Below, in pieces: positions 1 to 7,336 of a stretch of DNA of 64,000 bases. The position numbers were made by a program, and so were the translations under genes. Below the pieces are notes generated by a model. The model was given only the letters and a program-made list of their open reading frames with translations, was not told the origin of the DNA and did not search any database. This stretch comes from Actinophytocola sp050699935. GTDB taxonomy: Bacteria > Actinomycetota > Actinomycetes > Mycobacteriales > Pseudonocardiaceae. The number at the start of each line of letters is the position of its first letter. The first letter of the stretch is position 1. The stretch is taken from contig NZ_JBOHGB010000005.1 in NCBI RefSeq assembly GCF_050699935.1, forward strand, positions 66,994 to 130,993, written 5' to 3'.

Positions 1-1
1 G

Positions 2-1132
2 GCCGTCGTGGCCGTCGCCGAGTCGCTCGGCCGGGGCGCGCGTGAGGTGCTCGAGGCGTACGCGGTCGGGGTCGAGACGATGTGCGGGCTGGGCCGGTGC
101 CTCAACCACACGCACTACGAGAAGGGGTGGCATCCCACCGCGACGCTCGGCATCTTCGGTGCCACGGCCGCCGTGGCCCGGCTGGTGGGCCTGGACGTCG
201 TGACGACCGTTCGCGCGTTGGCGATCGCGGCGTCGTTCGCGTCGGGCATCAAGGGCAACTTCGGCACCGCGATGAAGCCCGTCCAAGTGGGTTTCGCGGC
301 GAGCAAGGCGGTGCAGGCCGTGTCGCTGGCGGGCCTGGCCGCGAGTGCCAACCCGGGAGTCTTCACCGGCGTGCACTCGTTCCCGACTGTCTACAACGGA
401 CAACCTGTCGTGGACTGGTCACCGCTGGCACGGCTCGGTATGGACTGGGAGGTGCTGCGGCCCGGCCTGGTCTTCAAGCTGTACCCGTGCTGCGGCAGCA
501 CGCACGCGCCGATCGACGCCGCGTTGCGGCTGCGCGCCCATCCGGCGTTCGACCCAGACGCCATCCGGGCGATCGAGATCAGGACCCACCCGCGGCGGCT
601 GCCACACATCGACCGCCCGCGGCCGACCACCCCGACCCAGGCGAGGTTCAGCGTGCAGTACGTGGTCGCGGTGGCGTGTGCCGACGGCGCGGTCGGACCG
701 CTCGACTTCGCGCCCGACCGCATCGCCGACCCGCGGCTGTCCCGGCTGCTCGCCGTGACGTCGGTCGGCGAGCTGGAGCCGGCCAGGCAGTTCGTCCCAC
801 CCGGACGGCGGGACTGCTTCTCCGCCTCGGTCACGGTGACGCTGGAGTCCGGCGAACAGCTGGAGGGCTACGCGCCGTGCCCGCGCGGGATGGATCCCGC
901 CGAACCGCTGGCCACCGAGGAGCTGGAGGGCAAGTTCCTCGGCTGCGTCAGCGCCGCGGGAGCCGAGGCGCTGGGCCCCTGGCTGCTCGGCTCGATCCAC
1001 TCGTGGGCGGCGGGGAACCTCGACACCGCGACCGTGCTGCGGTCGCTGCGCGCGGTCTCGTTCGGCGGCCCCGGCGCGTGGCGGGACGAGGCTTCCGTGA
1101 CCGGTCACGCACCCGGTCGGACCTGGACTTAG
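2..1132 (+). CDS. MmgE/PrpD family protein (5' end outside window)
   Basis: The frame is open from the left edge, so the N-terminus lies upstream; about 377 residues are present where the family usually has about 450. The visible part matches the MmgE/PrpD fold, the family of 2-methylcitrate dehydratase, cis-aconitate decarboxylase-like and other dicarboxylate-handling enzymes. Features seen include the helix-rich segment with YEKGWHPTATLG near the start, the stretch FASGIKGNFGTAMKPVQVG, and the later LYPCCGSTHAPIDA. It stops 28 bases before the acyl-CoA dehydrogenase. The neighbours (acyl-CoA dehydrogenase, B12 mutase, hydratase) suggest a role on a branched or dicarboxylic acid substrate, but members of this family cannot be assigned a substrate from sequence alone. 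Confidence 0.85.
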   Translation, partial: AVVAVAESLGRGAREVLEAYAVGVETMCGLGRCLNHTHYEKGWHPTATLGIFGATAAVARLVGLDVVTTVRALAIAASFASGIKGNFGTAMKPVQVGFAASKAVQAVSLAGLAASANPGVFTGVHSFPTVYNGQPVVDWSPLARLGMDWEVLRPGLVFKLYPCCGSTHAPIDAALRLRAHPAFDPDAIRAIEIRTHPRRLPHIDRPRPTTPTQARFSVQYVVAVACADGAVGPLDFAPDRIADPRLSRLLAVTSVGELEPARQFVPPGRRDCFSASVTVTLESGEQLEGYAPCPRGMDPAEPLATEELEGKFLGCVSAAGAEALGPWLLGSIHSWAAGNLDTATVLRSLRAVSFGGPGAWRDEASVTGHAPGRTWT

Positions 1133-1135
1133 TCT

Positions 1136-1161
1136 TACTATTCATATAGTATGCATATCTA
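1136..1161 (+). promoter_or_regulatory. AT-rich promoter with palindrome, probable leaderless start
   Basis: A short AT-rich island breaks the GC-rich background. It contains the inverted repeat TACTAT-tcat-ATAGTA (1136-1151). TATAGT at 1145-1150 is a good -10 hexamer, placed so that transcription would begin at or within a few bases of the ATG at 1161. No Shine-Dalgarno sequence precedes that ATG, which fits a leaderless mRNA, common in actinobacteria. The palindrome overlapping the -10 could be a repressor site. No -35 box is obvious. Confidence 0.5.
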
Positions 1162-2318
1162 TGGCGGTGAACAACGAGGAGCGGGACCATCTGGTGCGGA
1201 GCCTCCGGCAGTTCGCCGAGCGGGAGGTCAAGCCCAGGGTCGCCCGGTACGACGCGGAGGAGCGGATCCCGCCCGACCTGCTCACCCAGATGGCCGGCTT
1301 GGATCTCTTCGGTGGCACCGTGCCCCTCGAGTGGGGCGGGACCGCGCTGGACCACCTCACCTACGCCACGCTGATCGAGGAGATCTCCAAGTACGACCAC
1401 GTCCTCGGGGTGCTGATGAGCATGCCGTCGGCGCTCGTCGGCGCCGGGATCCTCGCGTTCGGCACCGAGGAGCAGAAGAAGCGCTACCTCGTGCCGCTGG
1501 CCAAGGGGCAGACCTTCGGCGGCGCCGGGGTCACCGAGCCGCAGTCGGGCAGCGACGTGGCCGGAACCAGGACCCGGTACCGCCAGGTGTCCGACGGCTA
1601 CGTCATCAACGGCCGCAAGGCGTGGATCTCCAACCTGGACATCGCCTCGTTCTTCGTGATGTTCGCCGTCCGGGAGGGGGAGGAGGGACGCACCGCGATG
1701 AGCGCGTTCGTCGTCCCGTCCGACGCGCCGGGCCTGATCCGCAACCCGTTCCGCAACAAGCTCGGCTTCCGGCCCATCTGCACCGGCGAACTGGCCTTCG
1801 ACGACGTCGTGGTCCCGCCGGACGCGTTGATCGGGCAGGAGGGGGAGGGCTTCCAGGTGGCGATGATCGCGGTGGAACGCGGCCGGCTGTCGGTCGCCGC
1901 GCGTGCCGTCGGCCTCGCCCAGGCATGCCTGGACGACTCGATCGCGTGGGCCAAGGAGCGCACGACGTTCGGCCGCAGGATCGCGTCGTACCAACAGGTT
2001 GGTGCCAAGCTGGCCGACATGGCGATGCAGACCCGGGCGGCCCGGCTGCTGGTTCGCGAGTGCGCGGAAGCCATCGACGCCGGACGGTCGGATGCCCGGC
2101 TCGCCGCGAGCATCGCCAAGTGTTACGCCAGCGACGTGGCGCAGCGGGTGGCGACCGACGCGGTGCAGATCCACGGGGCGCACGGGGTCGCCGAGGAGGT
2201 TCGGGTCAGTCGCTGCTACCGCGACGCCAAGGTGTTCCAGATCGTCGAGGGGACCAACGAGGTCCAGCGCAACATCATTGCCAGCACACTGACCGGGCTC
2301 AAGGGAATGCCCGGCTGA
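1161..2318 (+). CDS. acyl-CoA dehydrogenase
   Basis: A 385-residue FAD enzyme of normal family length that would introduce a C2-C3 double bond into an acyl-CoA and pass electrons to ETF. Seen: an N-terminal helical domain, the FAD/substrate motif GVTEPQSGSD near residue 120, the C-terminal ERTTFGRRIASYQ, and QIVEGTNEVQRNII. Glu363 in VEGTNE is at the position of the usual catalytic base. The ATG at 1161 directly follows the -10-like element, with no ribosome-binding site. It heads a run of genes to 5272 whose ends mostly overlap or nearly touch. The substrate is not evident; the B12 mutase next to it suggests a branched or rearranged acyl-CoA. Confidence 0.9.
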   Translation: MAVNNEERDHLVRSLRQFAEREVKPRVARYDAEERIPPDLLTQMAGLDLFGGTVPLEWGGTALDHLTYATLIEEISKYDHVLGVLMSMPSALVGAGILAFGTEEQKKRYLVPLAKGQTFGGAGVTEPQSGSDVAGTRTRYRQVSDGYVINGRKAWISNLDIASFFVMFAVREGEEGRTAMSAFVVPSDAPGLIRNPFRNKLGFRPICTGELAFDDVVVPPDALIGQEGEGFQVAMIAVERGRLSVAARAVGLAQACLDDSIAWAKERTTFGRRIASYQQVGAKLADMAMQTRAARLLVRECAEAIDAGRSDARLAASIAKCYASDVAQRVATDAVQIHGAHGVAEEVRVSRCYRDAKVFQIVEGTNEVQRNIIASTLTGLKGMPG

Positions 2319-2335
2319 CAACGGAGGCAGCCCAC

Positions 2336-4099
2336 ATGACCTCGCGAGAGGATGCGCGGGCAGCCGGTGCGGAGATCTCCGAACGGCTCGCCCACTGGCG
2401 TGACCACACCCTGCGGAAGTCCCAGGAGCGGCTGGGAGGCGAGGCGAACCGGGCGGTCGCCGAGCCGGCCACCCCGCTGCGCGTGAACGGGCACGACTAC
2501 CTGCGCGACGTCGGGCTGCCCGGCGAGTACCCGTTCACCTCGTGGCTCTACCCGACCCCGACGCCGTTCCACGGCGGTGGCGGCGCGACGGCCACCAGGG
2601 CGGGCCGCTACTCCGGCTACGGCACGTCCGAGGACTGCCGGGACTACTACCTCGAGGCGGCCCGGTCGGGGATGCGGGTCGGCGGTCCGAACGTCGCCTC
2701 CGACCTGCCCACCCAGCTGGGGTGGGACTCCGACAGTGACGAGGCCGCCGGTGAGGTGGGTCAGGTCGGCGTGGCGATCGACAGCCTCCGCGACTTCGAG
2801 AACATCTACGCCGCGTTCGGCGATCCACCCGAGCTCGCGACGATCTCCAGCAACTGGACCATCAACGCCCCGGCCGCCGTGTATGTGGCGTTCTACTGCG
2901 CACTGGCGCGAAAGCACGACGTCCCGCTCGCCGCGCTGCGTTGCACGCCCCAGAACGACATCCTCAAGGAGTTCGTCGCGCGCGGCCTGTACATCTTCCC
3001 GGTCCGCGAGTCGCTGCGCCTGACGCGGGACGTCATCGACTTCACGGCGCGGCACATGCCGCGGTCGAACTCGATCAGCATCTGCGCCGAGCACATGCGC
3101 TACGCCGGTGCGTCCACTCCGGACTCGTTCGCCTTCGCCTTCGCCAACGCCAAGGAGTACGTGCGCCAGGGGATCGCGGTCGGGCTGGACCCGGACGACT
3201 TCGTCCGGCGGTTCACCTTCCGCGGCTTCGGTGACTCCACACTGGACTTCCTGCGCGGTATCGCGGCTCCGCGGGCGGCCAGGCGGATGTGGGCGCGGAT
3301 CATGCGCGAGGAGTTCGGGGCCAAGTCCGACCGGGCATGCCTGCTTCGGGGTGGGGAGCACGCCTGGGGCAACGCCTACCTGCGGATGACCACCACGCGG
3401 CCGATCAACAACATCGTGCGGGAGACCGTGGAGGCGATCATCCAGGCCACCGCCAGTGGCCAGCTCAGCGGCAGCTTTCCGTTCGACGAGCCGCTCGGCC
3501 TCGGGCACAGCCGCGAGGCTCAGCAGGTTCGGCGCGACCTGGAGCGGATCCTGTTCCACGAAGCCAAGTTGGGCGCCACCCTGGACCCGTTCGCCGGCTC
3601 GTACGTGATCGAGGCGCTGACCGACGAGATCGAGGCGGACACCCTCGACGCGCTGGAGCGGGTGGAGCAGCGCGGCGGGGCGATCGCCGCGGTGGAGTCC
3701 GGCTACTACCGGGACAGGATCGCCTCGAACGCGTGGGACCAGCAGCGGGCGATGGAGGTCGGCGACGACGTCTGGGTCGGGGTGAACGCGTTCACCGGCG
3801 AGGACGAGCTCGACGTCGAGGTGAAGCTGACTCCCGAGTACCCGGGCGAGAAGCTGGCGAGCGCCGAGGAACGCCAGTGCGCCGCGTTGCGGGAGCTGCG
3901 CGCCGAGCGCGACGACGCGGCGGTGGCCGCCACGCTGCGGGCGCTCGAGAAGGCCGCCCGGGACGAGCGGCACAACGTCATGCCCGAGCTGATCGACTGC
4001 GCGCTCGCCTACGCCACCGTCGGCGAGATCTGCGACGTGCTGCGCGACTGCTTCGGCCTGGCCGACTCCGCCGTGCCGACCGGCACGGGCGCGCGATGA
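2336..4099 (+). CDS. B12-dependent acyl-CoA mutase, large (catalytic) subunit
   Basis: 587 residues of the methylmalonyl-CoA mutase TIM-barrel family, without the C-terminal cobalamin domain, which is encoded separately at 4850. That split matches isobutyryl-CoA and 2-hydroxyisobutyryl-CoA mutases. Seen: YPFTSWLYPT, SDLPTQLGWDSD, PQNDILKEF, NSISICAEHM and TLDPFAGSYVIEALTDEIE. By an alignment from memory, Tyr92 (GRYSGYGT), Arg216 (VARGLYIFP) and His253 (AEHM) match Tyr89, Arg207 and His244 of P. shermanii mutase; the first two contact a substrate carboxylate. The usual RTHCQTSGWSLTEQ segment is replaced by RGGEHAWGNAYLRM, so this is a divergent subfamily. ATG at 2336 has GGAGG about 10 bases upstream. 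The stop overlaps the next ATG. Confidence 0.88.
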   Translation: MTSREDARAAGAEISERLAHWRDHTLRKSQERLGGEANRAVAEPATPLRVNGHDYLRDVGLPGEYPFTSWLYPTPTPFHGGGGATATRAGRYSGYGTSEDCRDYYLEAARSGMRVGGPNVASDLPTQLGWDSDSDEAAGEVGQVGVAIDSLRDFENIYAAFGDPPELATISSNWTINAPAAVYVAFYCALARKHDVPLAALRCTPQNDILKEFVARGLYIFPVRESLRLTRDVIDFTARHMPRSNSISICAEHMRYAGASTPDSFAFAFANAKEYVRQGIAVGLDPDDFVRRFTFRGFGDSTLDFLRGIAAPRAARRMWARIMREEFGAKSDRACLLRGGEHAWGNAYLRMTTTRPINNIVRETVEAIIQATASGQLSGSFPFDEPLGLGHSREAQQVRRDLERILFHEAKLGATLDPFAGSYVIEALTDEIEADTLDALERVEQRGGAIAAVESGYYRDRIASNAWDQQRAMEVGDDVWVGVNAFTGEDELDVEVKLTPEYPGEKLASAEERQCAALRELRAERDDAAVAATLRALEKAARDERHNVMPELIDCALAYATVGEICDVLRDCFGLADSAVPTGTGAR

Positions 4100-4860
4100 C
4101 GGACGCCACCGGCACGCCGCCGCTGGTGTGCGCGTTCGACGACGACCGGCTCGAGATCACCCTGAACCGGCCGGCGAAGCTGAACGCGCTCACCCCGGAC
4201 ATGCTCCGCACGCTCGCGGCGGTGCTGGATGACCCGAGGGTGGCCGACTGCCGGCTGGTGGTCCTGCGAGCGGCGGGGGAGCGGGCGTTCTCCGCCGGGT
4301 TCGACCTGACCGTCCTGCGCGAGCTGGGCACCAGCGCACACGAGGGTGACCCGCTGGGGGCCGCGGGCGCCGCGCTCGCCGGGTGCCCGGTGCCGACCGT
4401 CGCGGTGCTGCACGGCTACTGCTGGGGTGCCGCCGTCGAGCTCGTCGCATCCTGCGACCTGCGCATCGCCCGGGACGACGTGACGTTCGCCGTCCCGTCG
4501 CACCGGCTCGGCTCCGTGTACCGGCCGGCCGGGATCGACCTCGTGGCCCGGCGGTTCGGGTGGACCACCGCGGTGGAGCTGTTCCTGTTCGGACTCACCG
4601 TGCCGGTGGACACGGCCGTGAGCCGGGGAGTACTCGCGTGGGCCGGTCCCGCCGAGGAGGTCGACGGGTGGCTGGCGGAGACCCTGGACCGGTTGCGTCA
4701 GGCCGGCGAGTCGGCCGCGACCCACAAGCGGATCCTCACCCAGTGGCTCGATCGGGCGGAGGTTCCGGCCGAGCTGATGTCCAACTGGGAGCTGCTGCGC
4801 GCCGAGTCCGTGCGGCGCCGGACGATCCCAGCCGTCGGAGGAAGGCGTCATGGCTCATAG
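4096..4860 (+). CDS. enoyl-CoA hydratase/isomerase family protein
   Basis: 254 residues of the crotonase fold. ATG 4096 overlaps the mutase stop (ATGA), indicating translational coupling. The oxyanion-hole segments are visible as RAFSAGFDL near residue 60 and LHGYCWGAAVELVASCDLRIA near 105. The first catalytic glutamate of hydratases is kept (AAVELV). The second, normally in a FGxPE-type segment, is not obvious in PSHRLGSVYRPAG, so an isomerase, hydrolase or other crotonase reaction is possible. Its 3' end overlaps the small mutase subunit by 11 bases. Lying between the two mutase subunit genes, it very likely acts on the mutase substrate or product. Confidence 0.85.
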   Translation: MTDATGTPPLVCAFDDDRLEITLNRPAKLNALTPDMLRTLAAVLDDPRVADCRLVVLRAAGERAFSAGFDLTVLRELGTSAHEGDPLGAAGAALAGCPVPTVAVLHGYCWGAAVELVASCDLRIARDDVTFAVPSHRLGSVYRPAGIDLVARRFGWTTAVELFLFGLTVPVDTAVSRGVLAWAGPAEEVDGWLAETLDRLRQAGESAATHKRILTQWLDRAEVPAELMSNWELLRAESVRRRTIPAVGGRRHGS

Positions 4861-5272
4861 CGGCACCCGTCAGGCGACCCGACCCATCAGGGTGGTCCTG
4901 ACCAAGGCGGGCCTGGATGCCCACGAGCGGGGGATGCACGTGATCTCCCGAGGTCTGCGCGACCACGGCTTCGAGGTGATCGTCCTCGGCCTGCGGCAGA
5001 GCCCACGGGCCGTGGTGTCGACGGCCGTGATGGAGGACGCCGACGTGATCGGCGTGAGCAGCCTGGCCGGTGGGCACCTGACCTACCTGCGCGCGGTGAT
5101 GGCGGAGATGCGACGGCAGGAGTGCACCGCCGCGGTGGTGGTCGGCGGGGTCATCCCGCGACCGGACATCGCGGCACTCGAACAGCTCGGTGTCGCCGCC
5201 GTGTTCCCACCGGGCTCCCTGGTCCGCGACATCGTGACGAAACTGACCGAGCTCGGCCCCGCCCGTCCGTGA
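4850..5272 (+). CDS. cobalamin-binding small subunit of acyl-CoA mutase
   Basis: 140 residues forming a B12-binding Rossmann-like domain. The D-x-H-x-x-G signature is present as LDAHERG, with His25 as the expected lower axial cobalt ligand, followed by VSSLAGGH (SxL region) and VVVGGVIP (GG motif). Length and content match the small subunits of split mutases such as IcmB or HcmB. It would pair with the 2336 gene product to bind adenosylcobalamin. It overlaps the preceding gene by 11 bases with GGAGGAAGG just upstream. It ends the operon; no MeaB-type GTPase chaperone is seen in the window. Confidence 0.9.
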   Translation: MAHSGTRQATRPIRVVLTKAGLDAHERGMHVISRGLRDHGFEVIVLGLRQSPRAVVSTAVMEDADVIGVSSLAGGHLTYLRAVMAEMRRQECTAAVVVGGVIPRPDIAALEQLGVAAVFPPGSLVRDIVTKLTELGPARP

Positions 5273-5371
5273 AGCTGGCAACGGCGACCGATGGTTGAAG
5301 TCTTGCCTAGAGCAAGGGTAATCGGGAAGATAATCACCGACTGACGCGCGCGCACGGTGAGGAGTGTTCCC

Positions 5372-5983
5372 ATGACCGCCCGCGGCAAGATCGTGACCGG
5401 CCTCGCTATCGCATCGGCGGTCCTCACCGTCCCGGTGGCCGCCGCGGCGACCGGCGAGCACGACGCCGCCGCGGGGCACGAGGCGACCCAGGCCAGCTAC
5501 GCCCTTCCCCTGCCGCACGACGCGCTGCCCCGCGACGAGTACGACGATCCCCATCACGACTACCCGTCGATCGACCTTCCGGTCCCCACCGGCACCGACG
5601 CCTACGCGGTGACCTCCGGGCAGGCGGTGGTGTTCACCGACAGCGGCTGCGGCAACGGCGTCGAACTGTCGGCCGACGACGGGGCCCTGTACACCTACTG
5701 CCACTTCGACAGCCACGCGATCTCCTCCGGGCCGGTCCAACCCGGACAACTCCTCGGCGCGACCGGCAACACCGGCAACTCGACCGGACCGCACCTGCAC
5801 TTCCAGATCAAGACCGACGGCGCCGCAGTGCTGCGGTGCCCGCAGAACATGCTGCTGGCGATCTACGACGGGCTGGCGCCTCCGCTGCCGACCGACCTGC
5901 CCACCTCGGGCTGCTCCACCCTGCGGTCGACGGCCGACAACCCGCGGCTCGACCACTTGTCCGAGCCGGCCTCCCAACACTGA
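5372..5983 (+). CDS. secreted M23 family (LytM-type) metallopeptidase
   Basis: 203 residues with a signal peptide (short basic N-terminus, hydrophobic core to about residue 26, AAAA cleavage region). The zinc-site motifs of peptidoglycan endopeptidases are present: an early HHDYPSID followed by VPTGTDAYAV, and the later GPHLHFQI carrying the HxH pair. It probably cleaves peptide cross-bridges in the cell wall. ATG 5372 is preferred over an in-frame start at 5357 because GTGAGGAG lies 8 bases upstream of it. A small inverted repeat CTTGC-ctaga-GCAAG lies about 55 bases upstream. The gene is convergent with the 6053 gene across a strong hairpin. Confidence 0.88.
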   Translation: MTARGKIVTGLAIASAVLTVPVAAAATGEHDAAAGHEATQASYALPLPHDALPRDEYDDPHHDYPSIDLPVPTGTDAYAVTSGQAVVFTDSGCGNGVELSADDGALYTYCHFDSHAISSGPVQPGQLLGATGNTGNSTGPHLHFQIKTDGAAVLRCPQNMLLAIYDGLAPPLPTDLPTSGCSTLRSTADNPRLDHLSEPASQH

Positions 5984-6009
5984 CGACCGCGTAACACTGA
6001 CGACCGAAC

Positions 6010-6055
6010 TGACGACCGCACCGGCGGCCGCCGCGATGGCCCGGCGCGGTCGTCA
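6010..6055. terminator. bidirectional hairpin terminator between convergent genes
   Basis: TGACGACCGC (6010-6019) pairs perfectly with GCGGTCGTCA (6046-6055), with a GC-rich loop that can extend the stem. The left arm is the third of three direct copies of TGACGACCG (5981, 5998, 6010), the first of which contains the stop of the peptidase gene. The right arm contains the stop of the convergent gene. There is no U tract, as is common in high-GC bacteria. Confidence 0.6.
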
Positions 6056-6646
6056 GCAGCCGACCGAAATCCGGCCGTCCGGACGCCCGGTCGAGCCGTC
6101 CAGGACGATCTCGACCGGGCCGCGTCGGGACAGGTGCACGCGCAGCCCGTCCGCGCCGGTCCACTCCACGTCCGTCAGCGAGTCCTGGTCGGAGTTGACA
6201 CAACCCAGGTCCCACTCGCGCGCGGTCAACCCACTCCCCGACCGCAGCCTCAGCTCCCAGGTCGGGTCGATGACGTTCGAGCCGCGGTAGAGCAGCAGTT
6301 CCCTGCCGGCGTCGGGGGAGCGGTGGCGGGAGATCTCCCGCAGGTCGTCACGCAGCGACGCGGCCAGCGCGCCGAGCGCGGCCCAGCCCACGGCGAACGC
6401 CACCAGCAGACCGGCGAGGACCCGCCGCCACACCGGGTGACGGACCGCCAGCCAGGACGCCAGTGCCAGCAGACCCAATGCCATGGTGCCGAACAGGAAC
6501 GGCCGGTCGAGCCGGCCCAGCAGCACGAAACCGCCCGGCCGCGCGACGCCGAGCCCGGCCGCGACGATCAGCGACGCGGCCAGCACCACCGGCGTGACCC
6601 ACCACCGGCTCCGCCGCCCGGTGCTGTCCGTCCCGCGCTCGGTCAC
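6053..6646 (-). CDS. membrane protein of unknown function
   Basis: 197 residues. After a short polar start come three hydrophobic segments (about residues 14-34, 42-62 and 70-90), then a soluble C-terminal domain of about 100 residues with GSNVIDPTWELRLRSG and an ending GRISVGC. No catalytic motif is recognisable. GTG 6646 is chosen because it overlaps the stop of the upstream lipoprotein gene (GTGA), which implies coupled translation and a shared function. The C-terminal domain probably lies outside the membrane. Confidence 0.7.
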   Translation of the reverse strand: MTERGTDSTGRRSRWWVTPVVLAASLIVAAGLGVARPGGFVLLGRLDRPFLFGTMALGLLALASWLAVRHPVWRRVLAGLLVAFAVGWAALGALAASLRDDLREISRHRSPDAGRELLLYRGSNVIDPTWELRLRSGSGLTAREWDLGCVNSDQDSLTDVEWTGADGLRVHLSRRGPVEIVLDGSTGRPDGRISVGC

Positions 6647-7143
6647 GGCGTTTCCGTTGTCGTGGTGGGAAGGGCTGGCGGTGCGGGCACGACGTCGGGG
6701 TCGATGAGGACGAGGTCGATGTCCCACCGGTCCTCGCACTCGGCCCGCCGCACGATCGCCTGACCCGCGGCGTACGACCCGGAGGTGAAGAAGACCTCCG
6801 CCTCGAAGCCCTCGTTGTCCATGCCGGCCGGGCGGTAGCCGGCGGCGGTCACCGCGTCCTGGATCAGCACCGTGACCTCGTCGAGCGGCTTGGCCGCGAC
6901 CGCCCGCACCGTGATGTGGCCTTCCGTGCTCACCACGCGCGTGACCGTGCCGATCCGGTCGAAGGACAGCCCGTCCGGCATGAGCGCGGTCTCCGCCGGG
7001 GGAGCGGGCCGCGGCGGCGAGCACGCGGCGTCCGCGTCGTCCCCTGACTCGGCCGAGCACCCCGCGAGAACGACCAGCAACGCCGTCGCCGCCACGCGCG
7101 CCGTCGAGCGCGGCGACGGTCGGCGGGTAGCACGTTCGACCAT
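6643..7143 (-). CDS. putative lipoprotein
   Basis: 166 residues with a signal peptide ending in the lipobox VLAGC (Cys29 as lipidation site), then a Pro/Ala-rich linker and a compact domain with ITVRAVAAKPLDEVTVLIQDAVTAAGYRPAG. The tail is Thr/Pro-rich. The function is unknown. It overlaps the 6053 membrane protein and probably acts with it at the outer face of the cytoplasmic membrane. It is divergent from the BNR-repeat gene. Confidence 0.7.
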   Translation of the reverse strand: MVERATRRPSPRSTARVAATALLVVLAGCSAESGDDADAACSPPRPAPPAETALMPDGLSFDRIGTVTRVVSTEGHITVRAVAAKPLDEVTVLIQDAVTAAGYRPAGMDNEGFEAEVFFTSGSYAAGQAIVRRAECEDRWDIDLVLIDPDVVPAPPALPTTTTETP

Positions 7144-7336
7144 GCGGACACTCTAGATACGCCGGTTACGCGCCGGCGCTCGAACAGCCGTCGCAAGACC
7201 GAAGATCCGGACTTCGCGGATGTTAAGGTGCGCCCCGCAGCGCGGCACGCCTGAAGGCCCGGTGCCACAAGGAGATCGCCGTCGCCGCGGAGGAGTGGGC
7301 GGCGATGGCGCGCCCCACTTGACCTTGGAGGCACGC

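Noticed and set aside
5273..5371. Riboswitch (c-di-AMP or cobalamin) upstream of the M23 peptidase
   Set aside because: The gap is under 100 bases and shows neither conserved riboswitch sequence; only a 5-bp inverted repeat is seen.
6053..7060. A single long minus-strand gene in place of lipoprotein plus membrane protein
   Set aside because: Upstream of 6646 that frame gives Arg/Gly-rich shadow sequence, while the overlapping frame has a clear lipobox protein; the GTGA overlap explains both.
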